Shown here: piece by piece, positions 20,874 through 31,115 of the stretch
Numbering within the stretch: position 1 is the first letter of the stretch
How the letters are laid out: the number at the start of each line of letters is the position of its first letter
Assembly (NCBI GenBank): GCA_004380135.1
Contig: QXCR01000023.1
Span: forward strand, 127,224-191,223
From: Stemphylium vesicarium
Lineage: Eukaryota > Ascomycota > Dothideomycetes > Pleosporales > Pleosporaceae
Length of the DNA stretch: 64,000 nucleotides
Direction: 5' to 3'
Notes under the pieces: generated by a model
Told to the model about the DNA's origin: nothing
What the model saw: only the letters and a program-made list of their open reading frames with translations
Database searches by the model: none
Made by a program: the position numbers and the translations under genes

Positions 20874-22665
20874 TGCTTGACAGACCAGGCAAAGGAGAAT
20901 TGTGTCCCGCGTCGCACACTCGACTGCATGCAGTCGCAATAAGGCTGGCGTTGGTTTTTCTTTGTGGCGCATTACCTGCATTCCGTAGCGATTCCTTTGC
21001 TTTCTTTTGTGTCATTTTCTCCGCATTCTCAAAGTAGGATACCCCCCGCATAACCGGTCGTTTAGGCGTCGCACCACAACTACACCAGGGCTTTGGCTTT
21101 TTTTTCCTCACGCGTTTCGGTCCAGGCAACCATAATACCCCCCCATTCGCATCTTTGTTCTTGTCGATTGCGCGTATGGCCAAAGTCTCGTGTTAGCAAA
21201 ATATACTGCAGCAAATACATCAAATAACTAATTACAAAAAAAGCCAAGTGACAATATACAAATCCGTGAACTGCTTACAAAAGCATCTTCGTTGTTTGGC
21301 TCGCATCATCGGATCCCCCATACCCACAATTGTCCCGCCTCGGGCGCGTATGCAGCCGTGCGGGTCCCTTTTTTGCACTCGGTCAGAGTCTCCGAACAAA
21401 CGCGTTACCGTCGCGCCTTTCTTTTCCAACCATTGCTTGCGCTTTCTGGTTTTGCGGATACGAGTCATTGGGCGAGATTGATTTGAATGGGTTACTACGT
21501 TGGGTAGGTGGCTGGAGGGGTGTTGATGGCTGTGGTCGTGTCTCCGTGGCCAGTTAGATGAGGGTATAGATATGAGAGGTGTAGAGGGCGCACGTGCATT
21601 TTTTGGAATGAGACGGTTGGTAAAAGTATGGTAGGTTTCGTTAGGTTTGTGCAGCGGATTCTTGTTGGATGTGTTGTCAGTGTATTGATACTAGCGCTGT
21701 GAAGTGATGGATAGAGTAAGTCTCTTTGTTGAGGCTACGGCATGGCGTTCTGGTTGTGCGTGAAGTTATTAGCTGTGTCTTGCTAGTGAGCTTGGTTCTA
21801 TGAAAATCGATGCTTGTACACATGGAAGTTTGGGTTTATTTGCACGATAGTGTCGGCCTATTGGCATCAAGGTAGATGGTTTTGTGGATGGATGACGAGA
21901 ATGCGCGTTATGGCGAAGAGATGAAGACGGGACTGGAATAAAGAGACAGACGTCAGATGACTGTTACTGGAATGTGATAATTTGCGTGGATCTTAGAACA
22001 CGGGTGATACTAAGGAATGGCTGTGGTTGTTTCTGCCGCAAGAGTTGTTATTCGTGTGGTTCTTGAGAGGATACTTGTTTGTTGTTAATTCCGGGAGAGT
22101 GCCTATCACCAGTTTTCTCATAGGGGTATATCGTCCATCTGTTTGTTGTTCATATGTGTTGAGCAGTGAGCCGCGGCTGGAATGCCAGTGTGCGATGATG
22201 CCTGCGCTTGTGCTATGTAAGTCGTCTTAAATGCTATTCCTTGCAATCTGTCCACAGTCACTATTGCGCGAAATGAGTCAAAATGATGTTCGGAGTATCT
22301 ACCAATAACCATTCCGATCGGCATCGGAGTGGATCTGGTGCTAGCACGGTTTCGGCAGGTGGGGCAAGGACTAGACGCCATTTGCTTGAGAATCTTCTTC
22401 CACTTACCAACCTGCGTGTATCATAAGGTGTAGCCTATAAAACTGTTTGCCTTATCGTTGTCATGTCGCAAGCAATTCCATGGTAGTGAAAACTAATGCT
22501 GGGCGTAAGCGCAAGCCAGTTGAGCTCGTGGGGCAATCACCCAATGCGGGGCGAAGGATTTAGGCAACTACAAATAGTCTTTGTATAAACTGTATTCTTC
22601 TTCTTGATATCTTCTCGCACTAATTCAATCATCACCTGGATCAATTCGAAAATTCAATTACAGTC
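20874..22665. other. 1.8-kb intergenic region
   Basis: The left 300 nt are probably the 3' UTR of the disordered-protein gene and include a T-run near 21100. The rest is G/T-rich on the plus strand between about 21480 and 22100. A TATAAA at 22436-22441 lies about 225 nt before the GNAT start. No gene or repeat is recognised. Confidence 0.4.
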
Positions 22666-23564
22666 ATGACGGAACGAAAGGTAACTTTTATCAAAGTGCC
22701 AACTGACCAGTTGGGTTTCCAAACCATGCCTGTGGAGCCTGAGAAGCGCATCAAAGACACAGATATCCGCGTCGAGATATGTACCGAGAAAGACGCAGAG
22801 AAGATTGTAAGTCGCACACCGTCGTTCACTGTGTACAAAATCAACTGCTTACATTTCAATAGGCAGAAGGTCTCTACACTTGTTTTCCCGAAGACTGGTG
22901 GCAGAAAAAAGAGCCCGTAGCTCTCCGCCCAGCACAACACATCCGCGTACAACGCCTCGGCAAGCGACTAATCCCATGCTTCTCACACCCAACCTTCACC
23001 TTCATCAAAGCAGTGCTCAACTCCACCGGCGAAACAATCGGTATAGCCGGGTGGACGCACCCCGAAAACCGCGGCGTCCACAACGTGTTCCGCCGCAGCG
23101 CATTCGCCTACTACGGCTGGCAAGACTGCCTGGGCTGGAGCGACGCCGAGCTCGCCGAGCTCTTCGAACACGTATCTGACGACTGGAACGAGCAGTTCGC
23201 CAAGGACGATGATGAGAGAAATGAGGTTATGAAGGGGGAGCCGCATTGGTACCTCGCGCCGTTGATTACCTGGCCGGAGTTCCAGGGTAGGGGTGTTGGG
23301 AGTAGGTTGATGGACTGGGCTATTAGGCAGGCGGATGCTACGGACCCGGTTACGCCTATGTATTTGGAGGCGAGACCGAGTGCTAGGCCGGTGTATATGC
23401 ATGTGGGATTTGTGCCTGTTGGGAATATGAATATGGTTAGGAGGGGGCCGGCGATTGTGAGGGGGTTGGAGGCGGAGGAGGAGAACGTGAAAGAAGTTGG
23501 GAAGGCGGAGAGTGTGGGCGTGCAGGTTGTGGCTAAGGAGACTGAGGTTGAGACTGTGGGATGA
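22666..23564 (+). CDS. GNAT family N-acetyltransferase
   Basis: Acetyl-CoA-dependent N-acetyltransferase of the GNAT superfamily; the substrate (small molecule or protein N-terminus/lysine) is not readable. Exons 22666-22806 and 22863-23564 with a 56-nt intron (GTAAGT...AATAG, phase 0) give 280 residues. The N-terminal IRVEICTEKDAEKIAEGLYTCFP is the usual first strand and helix. The acetyl-CoA pyrophosphate loop is in WPEFQGRGVGSRLMDWAIRQA (Q/RxxGxG/A), followed by PMYLEARPSARPVYMHVGF, the beta5 region in which such enzymes often place a catalytic Tyr. The 35-residue acidic tail (EAEEENVKEVGKAESVGV) is probably disordered. Related fungal genes occur widely as stand-alone GNATs. Confidence 0.85.
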
Positions 23565-23927
23565 GCTTTCGTGGTACAATTTGAGAAGTCTATGCCTATC
23601 TTTTCACTTGGGTCTTTGGGAGTACAGTGTAATGTTCCGCAGTCGAATAGGCCCATGTTTTGGGGCGGGGATTTGGAGGAACTAACACCTTTTCTTAGTA
23701 ATCAGCTAGTGGTCTCATTATACCACTTCGATTGATGCATCTCCTTTTTAGTATTCGTGTAACTTCCCATCTCTCAACATTCACTCAGGTCTGAGATGTA
23801 TCGAACCTTTCATCAGGAACCATCAAGGTGTTCGTGCACAACGTTTTACGTTGTACATCGACAGCGACTCTCCTCTGGTATATAACTACTAATCTTGCTG
23901 ACCACTCCTTTATCACTTTCATAAATC
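23565..23927. other. Short intergenic region
   Basis: 363 nt holding the GNAT 3' UTR and the promoter of the F-box-like gene. A TATAACTACTAAT stretch lies near 23880. Nothing else is recognised. Confidence 0.35.
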
Positions 23928-24780
23928 ATGCCCACTACCAGAGTACCCATGGCCTACATGACAACCCCGACAGTCGCAGAGACGGCAGACATGACGCACA
24001 ACGTTCACGATCCCAAGAGCTTCCTTCACCTTCCAGGTGGTAAGTTCCCCCTGTATGCATCACAGTCAGACATCTTAAGCTAAAAAACAGCCAGCAATCC
24101 GCAACCTCATTTATGAATACTGCCTCTCCAATGAGAAGCGAGAAGGCGTATCACCACTGGGCCAAGCTTGCCAGAATGCTCGATTAGAGTACATGCCGAT
24201 GTACCTTCGCACGAATGATGTCTACGTGCGATTACAAGACGCTGAGAGGTTCCTTAACACCTTGTATTCCGACGCTTCGCCTTTCCCATCCCCATCTCAC
24301 TGCAGGACTCGTGTATACCATGGAGTATTCAATGAAGCTGACAAGTCTTCCCTCGTCGATGTAAAGTGGCTACCAACGTTTCTGCTTCGATACCCCGGCG
24401 TCGATATCACCTTCGATGGAATGATTTCCCTATGGCCTGGAGCTCTGGATCTCAGCACGCTGGTCGATGTCATCAAATCCAATGAGTCGGCTTGGCGCGT
24501 GGCGCTTATCAATGTCAAGTCCATGTCACTCTGGACACCTATTCTGGGCAAAGAGTTTGAAAATTACCCTCAATGGCAGCTGCTTCTTGCCATCGATGAA
24601 AGGCAGACAACTATGTGGCCTGTAGGAAAGACCTTGAGTGAGAAGGAAATAGAAGACTTCATGGTAGGGTTGGGTTTCCAGACGGAGAATGACGATGACG
24701 ATTTGTGGGCACTTATGGTGGTCTGGTTTAATAGGGGACCAATAATCCCCCAAGCTCACGCATTTCTGCTGTACTCTTGA
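23928..24780 (+). CDS. F-box-like small protein of unknown role
   Basis: Exons 23928-24039 and 24095-24780 give 265 residues. The intron starts GTAAGT; the acceptor fits best at CCAG (24091-24094), which yields FLHLPGAIRNLIYEYCL, the F-box-like FLxLPxEIRNxIYEYxL start very common in Dothideomycetes. The upstream CAG at 24088-24090 with the same donor would put the second exon out of frame, so the acceptor choice matters. The rest (VKWLPTFLLRYPGVDITFDG, then WRVALINVKSM) fits the leucine-rich hypothetical proteins that follow such boxes but has no named domain. It probably acts as a substrate adaptor in SCF-type ubiquitin ligases if the F-box works, but that is inference. The acidic run ENDDDDLW is near the C-terminus. 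Confidence 0.65.
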
Positions 24781-25267
24781 TATATGCTCATGTTTGACGT
24801 GTAACGCTCGGGTTGCGAAAATGAACAGCGGTAAAGAATCACAGAGTTGGATGGCCCCGGAGGTAGTGGTTAGCTAAACCGTTGATTGTGGGGCTTAGCC
24901 CCTTTGATGAATTCTACCCCAGTCAAACCTTATTCTACTTGTACGCCTTACACAAACTTTAGTGTTTGGAGGACTCATCTGAACGCAGAGGAAAATTGTA
25001 ACATGCCGTCTTTCTGCAGATCTGTTTATGACGTCATCACGTCGAATTGTGCCACATACAGGATAATCTAGGGCATGCAAATTGAAAACGCCGTCAGTCA
25101 AGACACGTCGGTGTAGGGTTACCGCAATGACGAAAGAGTGGAGGCGAGCCGCGGAGGCCGCAAAAGACGGCCGGCTAGCCGGATTCGAGATCGTACTAGC
25201 GCCAATTTCGCGCGTCAAGCCGGCCCTCCCCAAACATGGCGGACGCTGGCAGAGCAACACCACCGCC
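24781..25267. other. Intergenic region upstream of the glycosyltransferase
   Basis: About 490 nt. The last 140 nt are open in the frame of the next gene, with an upstream in-frame ATG at 25127, so part of this could be coding if the longer start is used. Confidence 0.35.
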
Positions 25268-26605
25268 ATGATGGTGCGATTGACGCCGCTGCGCCTGCTG
25301 TGCGCCGCGATAGCCCTCTTCTTCTTCTTCGCCACGTTTCTGATCCCACGACTGTGGCGGGGCGAGCGTGGTTATGACATCCTCCTCGAACGACCCCCTC
25401 CCGCCGGGCCCGGGCCTGTACCCAAGGTGGTGCCTTTTGGTGAGGAATGCTCGCCATTCACCGCCGGCGTCATGGAGGACGTGACCATCGTGCTGAAAAT
25501 TGGCGCCGGCGAGGTCGCCAACAAGCTGCCCGCCTATCTCAACCGTCTGGGACGGTGCAAGCAGGATCTGCTCATCTTCTCCGACCGAAAGGACAATTAC
25601 AACGGCTTCGAAATTGTCGACCCCCTCGCCCACCTCCGCCCCGAGTACCGCTTCGACAACCCCGACTTTGAAGTCTACGACTTGATACAGACTACGAATA
25701 CTACAAAGGACAAGTCGCCGAATGGGTGGAAGCTGGACAAGTACAAGTTCTTGCCCATGATGGAGTGGACGTCATACATGCGGCCCGAGTCGGAGTGGTA
25801 TGTCTTCCTGGAGTTAGATACATATGTCAATTACGACAACCTATATCGCTTCCTCTCCAACTTCAACCCGCGGACGGCCTACTACTTTGGATCCCCAGTC
25901 TGGGCAAAGAAGAAAGCCATCTTTGCACATGGTGGAAGTGGTTTCGTGCTGTCACGCGCAGCCTTGGACAAGATCATGGCTCTTGGCAGAATGTTTGGCG
26001 AGAACAAGCACTTCCCAGGAACACATTTCTTCGGCGTAGATGTGCAAAAGCAGTGCTGCGGAGACGAGATACTAGCGCAGGTATTAAAGAAGAGTGGAGT
26101 CTCACTCCGAGGTTACTGGCCAATGTTCAACGGTGAGAAACCATACACCATGCGCTTTGACAACGAACAGTGGTGCGAAGCCGTCATGACGATGCACCAC
26201 CTCAACGAAGACGACTTCACCAGCATGTTACAATGGGAGAATGCCCGGCCGCACCCTGAGCGACCGCTTATGTTTGAAGAGCTATTCACAATGATCGAGC
26301 CACATCTCCAGGAAAAGGCAGACGACTGGTCAAACATGTCTGAAGACGTCACCTACAAGAAGAGCAAAACGGCCTCCAAGTCCTTCGATAACTGCCAAAA
26401 AGCCTGCGCAAAAGACAGCAGCTGTCTCCAATTCGAACACACGGGTACCGAATGCCTCCTCGGATACTCTATTCGACTCGGTCACCACCAAGACCGCGAC
26501 GGCGAGCGACAAAGAACGTCAGGATGGATGTTGGATCGGATAAAAGCTTTCAAGCAAGCCCGCTCGCCGTGTCAGGGCGCACGCTTTGTGCATTCGAATC
26601 CTTGA
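25268..26605 (+). CDS. GT31-like type II membrane glycosyltransferase with PAN-like tail
   Basis: Golgi or ER glycosyltransferase related to the GT31 beta-1,3-galactosyl/core-1 synthase group; the sugar and acceptor are unknown. Single exon. The ATG at 25268 gives 445 residues with the signal anchor immediately at the N-terminus (LRLLCAAIALFFFFATFLIP, about 9-28), as expected for a type II protein; an in-frame ATG at 25127 would add 47 basic residues. The luminal part has KQDLLIFSDRKDNYNGFEIVD, WYVFLELDTYVNYDNL (DxD-like metal site), GGSGFVLSRAALDKI and QKQCCGDEILAQVLK, a typical GT31 order. The C-terminus (about 370-425) has DNCQKACAKDSSCLQFEH and TECLLG, a PAN/apple-like Cys pattern seen in many fungal relatives. 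It likely decorates secreted or wall proteins. Confidence 0.82.
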   Translation: MMVRLTPLRLLCAAIALFFFFATFLIPRLWRGERGYDILLERPPPAGPGPVPKVVPFGEECSPFTAGVMEDVTIVLKIGAGEVANKLPAYLNRLGRCKQDLLIFSDRKDNYNGFEIVDPLAHLRPEYRFDNPDFEVYDLIQTTNTTKDKSPNGWKLDKYKFLPMMEWTSYMRPESEWYVFLELDTYVNYDNLYRFLSNFNPRTAYYFGSPVWAKKKAIFAHGGSGFVLSRAALDKIMALGRMFGENKHFPGTHFFGVDVQKQCCGDEILAQVLKKSGVSLRGYWPMFNGEKPYTMRFDNEQWCEAVMTMHHLNEDDFTSMLQWENARPHPERPLMFEELFTMIEPHLQEKADDWSNMSEDVTYKKSKTASKSFDNCQKACAKDSSCLQFEHTGTECLLGYSIRLGHHQDRDGERQRTSGWMLDRIKAFKQARSPCQGARFVHSNP

Positions 26606-27959
26606 GTAGAAGGATGTTTTTTTTGGGCGGCGAGAATCATGGACGACGATATGAAATGATATATCTTTCCTAGACGATTTTCACGGCATTGTTCGGCGTT
26701 AGATACCCATAGGCGTTTTTCGATTGGCCTTTTGTTTTGGCCATGTACATAGTGGTTGGGCTTGGTATTTATGGCGTTTTCTGGAGGTTGGAAGAACATG
26801 AGAGGGGCGTGCACTAGGGAGGGATACGACGTAATATCAATCGGTCTACACAACTTTGGTTGCTACGGCATTTCAAGACTCACCATGTTTGACGGGCAGC
26901 CATGGTAGAAGGAAGTCACGACTAGTCGCGCGTCACTCGTATCGTACTGATGCAGTCCCTTCGCTCTGGTTCTCGATCGCATCCAATGTTCAATGCGCCA
27001 ATTCCGACCCTCGTGGCTACTGCACAAAGTGAGCATAGCGCGGAAGCTAATGATCACGTGTAGGAGCTGAAAGTCACGTGTGGCAACAATTGGGGCTAGG
27101 ACTTCGAGACCCCTCCGCTTTTAGACCCTGTATAGCCATCTAGGCGTTGGACTAACGTATTGGCCCATGTCACGGAGAGAGGAATGGTATGACTAACCGC
27201 ATATTGTTGTACATACGCTGCAGCTAAAACTCGCGCTTTCCGACCACGGCTAGAAGGCAAGCTCAGCTGTGCCCTTTGTTGCCTTTTCCACCTCACCTTT
27301 CTTCCTCAACCCCGCAGGAATCTTTTCCAGCACTAGTTTTTCTAGATATAAAAGCCTTGCAATTCCAACGTTTTTAATCCCACGTCACACAGGTCTCTCG
27401 TCGCCCGGGTTGATTGATGCTGTTTCAAGCGGGCAGCGCGCATATCAACTGTACGCAAATCCACAATGATGGATGAGCCAGTGGAGGACGATTCTCTCGC
27501 TGTTCTGAAGTAATACCATGACCTCCTACTTTGGAAGAAGTCAGCTCACAAGTTTCAGTATAGTCATCGTTGGCGAGCTTCATTGGCTGTTGGGTGGCCC
27601 TCAGGGGGCAGCAGCCGATACCGACACTGGCACAGCAAACGAGCCTCACGGTTTCGAGGCTTCTCCCAGGCCATATACCGCAGGGTTTCGTACGAGAGAG
27701 GAAGAGTCACCGCAAGTTTTCTCGGACGCCTCTTCTCCACACTCGATCGTCACTCTCAACCTACAAGAACGTATCGCGCTAGACTCCTACCGAATCCGGC
27801 TATGGACATAAAGTTACAATGCGGCAAGCCTCTTTGGAACCTCTGTTCAGGCAGTAAAATTCAATGGGGTCTCTGCATATAGCCGCGATCTTTTGGCTCA
27901 ATTGGAGCATAGAATGGGAGATAAAGTAACATCATCCGGTCTATACATGCTTTGATCAA
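26606..27959. other. 1.35-kb region upstream of the NLR-like pseudogene
   Basis: The left part is the glycosyltransferase 3' region. From about 27500 short plus-strand open frames appear that may be decayed N-terminal exons of the NB-ARC pseudogene, for example LLAQLEHRMGDKVTSS near 27895-27945, but the connection is not provable. No intact gene is recognised. Confidence 0.35.
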
Positions 27960-30862
27960 CTCGAAAGACTACTAATAGAGTTAGATCCTCGAGGAGCTCT
28001 GCTTGGAGCCAAAATCTCCACCAATGACAGTGATACTCAGACTCTTGATCGCATCGGTGTTGACAGAAAGGCTTCCCATTACATCGTCAATACACTGAAC
28101 ATCTTTGTTCAACAAGAGATGCCTTTCCTATTCTCGATTCCCTTTCCTCAGAACCCCTGCTTCATTGGACAAGAACACATCATCTCAAATTTTGATAGAT
28201 GTCGAGTTTCTGAATCAACCATGAGCCATGCAGCCCTTATTGGGCCAAAAGGTATGGGGTTAGTGGCGCTTCATCACGTCTTACTACATGCTGTGCTAAC
28301 AAAGTCTAGGAAGACGCAAATCGCAATAGAATACGCGTATCGAGTCCGTCAAAAGTTTCCGCGCACGCATGTCTTCTATTTACGTCCGAGATCCTACATC
28401 AATTTCGACAAAGAGTTCAAAGCACTCGCAGAGAAGTTTCATCTGCCCGGCTGGGATAAACTTGAAGTGAACATATCCGCGCTTATAATTGACTGGCTTT
28501 CGGATAGTCAGAGCGGGGAATGGCTCATCATACTTGATGCCTTCAATGGCACGAAAAATTTAGGAAGCATTCATTTGGACCTTTTCCGTGAGAATTTACA
28601 AACATCCGTTGCTCGTGGAGCAACCGGAATGGTTATCGTTACACCAAGATACGGGTCAGGAATTGCGGATCTTCTTCGGAAAAACATCATCATCGTTCAG
28701 TTTGAACCGATGAGTGACGAGGAAGCATTGGCGCTACTCGAAACCGGCATACCTACTACCAGACCTGATCACGCAGACGCGGAGGCATTACTCGACGCAG
28801 TGGGGCATCTGCCTCTTGCCATCACACTCCTCACTACCTGTATGAGACAAACCACCCGCCGGTCACCACTTCTACTTACCTTCAAGAGCTTCGTAATCTC
28901 AAATCTCGGCGCAGCGATGCCGGGGGTTCTGTACAGTCATCTGGATCTTCAACAGTGCTTGAATTCATCAGCAGTGTTTTGTCTGCAGTGGATGACAGCG
29001 CCACAGCCTAATTGGAAATCATTTTCGAAAAAGCGATCAAGCGAATTCTGGATCATCACAAGCCTGTAAAAGGCACATGTAGGGAACCAGAAGATGTCCA
29101 GAGTGGCATGAAGCAATTGTTCTAGTTTTTCGCACGAGACTTGTCTCGCGAGGCACGCGGAAAGCAAGAAAGAGTTGCAGCTCGTTTCGTGTATACTAAG
29201 GCGCAACACCTGGCGCAGCGCATGGTTCACGAGTCACTAAATTTGAAGTCGTGGCTGGTCGCAGCTACTTTATACGAAGAAACTCGGGAATGGTCAGAAT
29301 TGATGGAAATTTCGGATTCTGAAGAAGATATGAAATTTGAAAGATCAGAAAACTACGAGAAAGCCACAGAGCCCAAAAGGTCTCGAAGCTTGGGAAAGAA
29401 GAAAATCCACACCAGGAACAAGAAACAAGAGGGACTGAGCGATCAGCTTGGGACGTTTTTGATTGGGACCGATGCGAAAGATGTGGAAACCGGGCGCCTG
29501 ATGAAGAAGGCTACTTGGAGTACCTCGAACTGTTCGAGCATATCGCTAAACACAGCTCTGCTTTCCGAATCTTGCAGGCAAGGTTCATCAACTCTTTCAT
29601 CCCCATAAGAAGACCCCAACCCAAGATCGATCGCTCTTTAGGATGGATCAAGCCAATGGCGAGATTCTTTGAGTGGGGTGCTCTGGAGCCATATCTACAA
29701 CCTGGTCTCATCAGACTCAGGTAGGAATGTGTATGTACTCCACAGAAATCACGCGCTGTGAGAATCACTCCGTTCAACACCCATCGCCAGTGAGGCCTTT
29801 ACTGACATTTGAGATGTTAATTGACTGCAGGCCTGTGGTGTTCCACTTTCCGTGGACTTCCAAGAATACCGCATAGGTGGCATAACCAAGTTTATAGAGC
29901 GGTTAGAGCGTTCCACTGGCAGGAAAGTCTCTGCCTGTTTCGACAAAGAAAGACAGCTTCCGCGTTCATTTATTTCAACATTGAGTACGCGAGTTCTACA
30001 GATCCTCATAAATGCTGCAAGAGCGTTTTCAGGATCCGCGGATCGTGACGACGCACAACAGCCAAACTTAGACACTGCAGCAACGAATACTATCAAGCTG
30101 TCGAACATTGAGCAGTAGCGGACAAGACAACTTTGGCTATTGGCGTGTATGCCCGAAAGCCGGGGCGGACGATCCTTGCACCAGGTAACTATACAGGATA
30201 TAAGACATGATCAGGAGCTTTTCGGCTTCATTCAGGACCACTTATCAGGGTCTGATGAATCGCATTGGCTTGCTAAGCCACTCAAGAAAGCGACAGGGGT
30301 GAGTTTCACGAAGGCAAGTGTATTACTAAGGACGTGCTACCTTTTAGAAGTGGTCTGACATGATACATGACAGTTCCATCTACGACTAAATTATGACGTA
30401 GAACCCCGTCCTCACGAGTCCTGCTGCGGACAACGCGCATGCCAATGCATCCCACCAAGTACAAACGCCGAGTACGACTGCAACCCAGGCGGGCCATTGG
30501 ATTACGGACCCCCTGTTTCATCCATACAGATGCTGCATTGTTTCGAGAACCCCCAACATATTGCAGCAGGAGAGATGTCCGTCCTGAATCAACTGCCAAA
30601 GCTAAACGACGGTCCACTGGAGGCTAACAGACAAAATACAATGGCTGGGTGGGACCTGTGCTACGAGAGGGGTCGGAACGTCGTTTTGCTGATCATGACC
30701 ATCGCTGGTGTAATGACCATTGGAAGCCTTTTGTTCGGTATCTGTTGGATACTGGTAAAGGCCGATATCCAAGGCGCGTGGGGCGTGTCTTCGTACATGG
30801 TAACATTGGGCGCTCTTGTTGTCGCACTGCTTAGTATGGTTGGTCGTGCGAGAAATGGCTAG
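27960..30862 (+). pseudogene. Decayed NB-ARC (NLR-like) gene with a C-terminal membrane module
   Basis: The left part encodes an NB-ARC-type NTPase. A P-loop GPKGMGKTQIAIEYAYRV appears after removing a 51-nt intron (28259-28309, GTTAGT...GCTAAC...TAG). Then come a Walker-B-like WLIILDAFNG and VIVTPRYGSGIADLL, FEPMSDEEALALLETG and GHLPLAITLL. After this the frame is lost near 28855, TAA (29009-29011) and TAG (29123-29125) interrupt the new frame, another shift occurs near 29440, and a TAG at 30116-30118 splits the last part. The right part (FEHIAKHSSAFRILQARFIN; WLLACMPESRGGRSLHQ; GWDLCYERGRNVVLLIMTIA; FGICWILVKADIQGAWGV) matches the C-terminal region of a family widespread in filamentous fungi that ends in two membrane helices. 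Fungal NLRs act in non-self recognition and cell death. This copy cannot make the full protein. Confidence 0.62.
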
Positions 30863-31115
30863 GTAGCATGAGAAGGAATTGGAGAAGTCCGAATGGGCAG
30901 TTAGCGGAAAGGTAGCGTCATTTTTCAGGCGTTTCTCACGTACTTGATCACTAGCAAATCTCATGGTATTTTCGATGAGATGTTGTTTTGTCATAATACT
31001 ATGTTCTGATCATATTCCAGCGCTTGTAAATTTACGGACAACACTAATAAAATCTTATGTCACAAGAAAATAAAGCTAGCGTGCGAGTCCCAGCACTGCA
31101 TTCTGGATAGCACGT

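Noticed and set aside
26590..26600. ATTCGAATCC near the end of the GT31-like gene as a possible tRNA B box
   Set aside because: It is in frame as part of the C-terminal coding sequence, and there is no tRNA fold around it.
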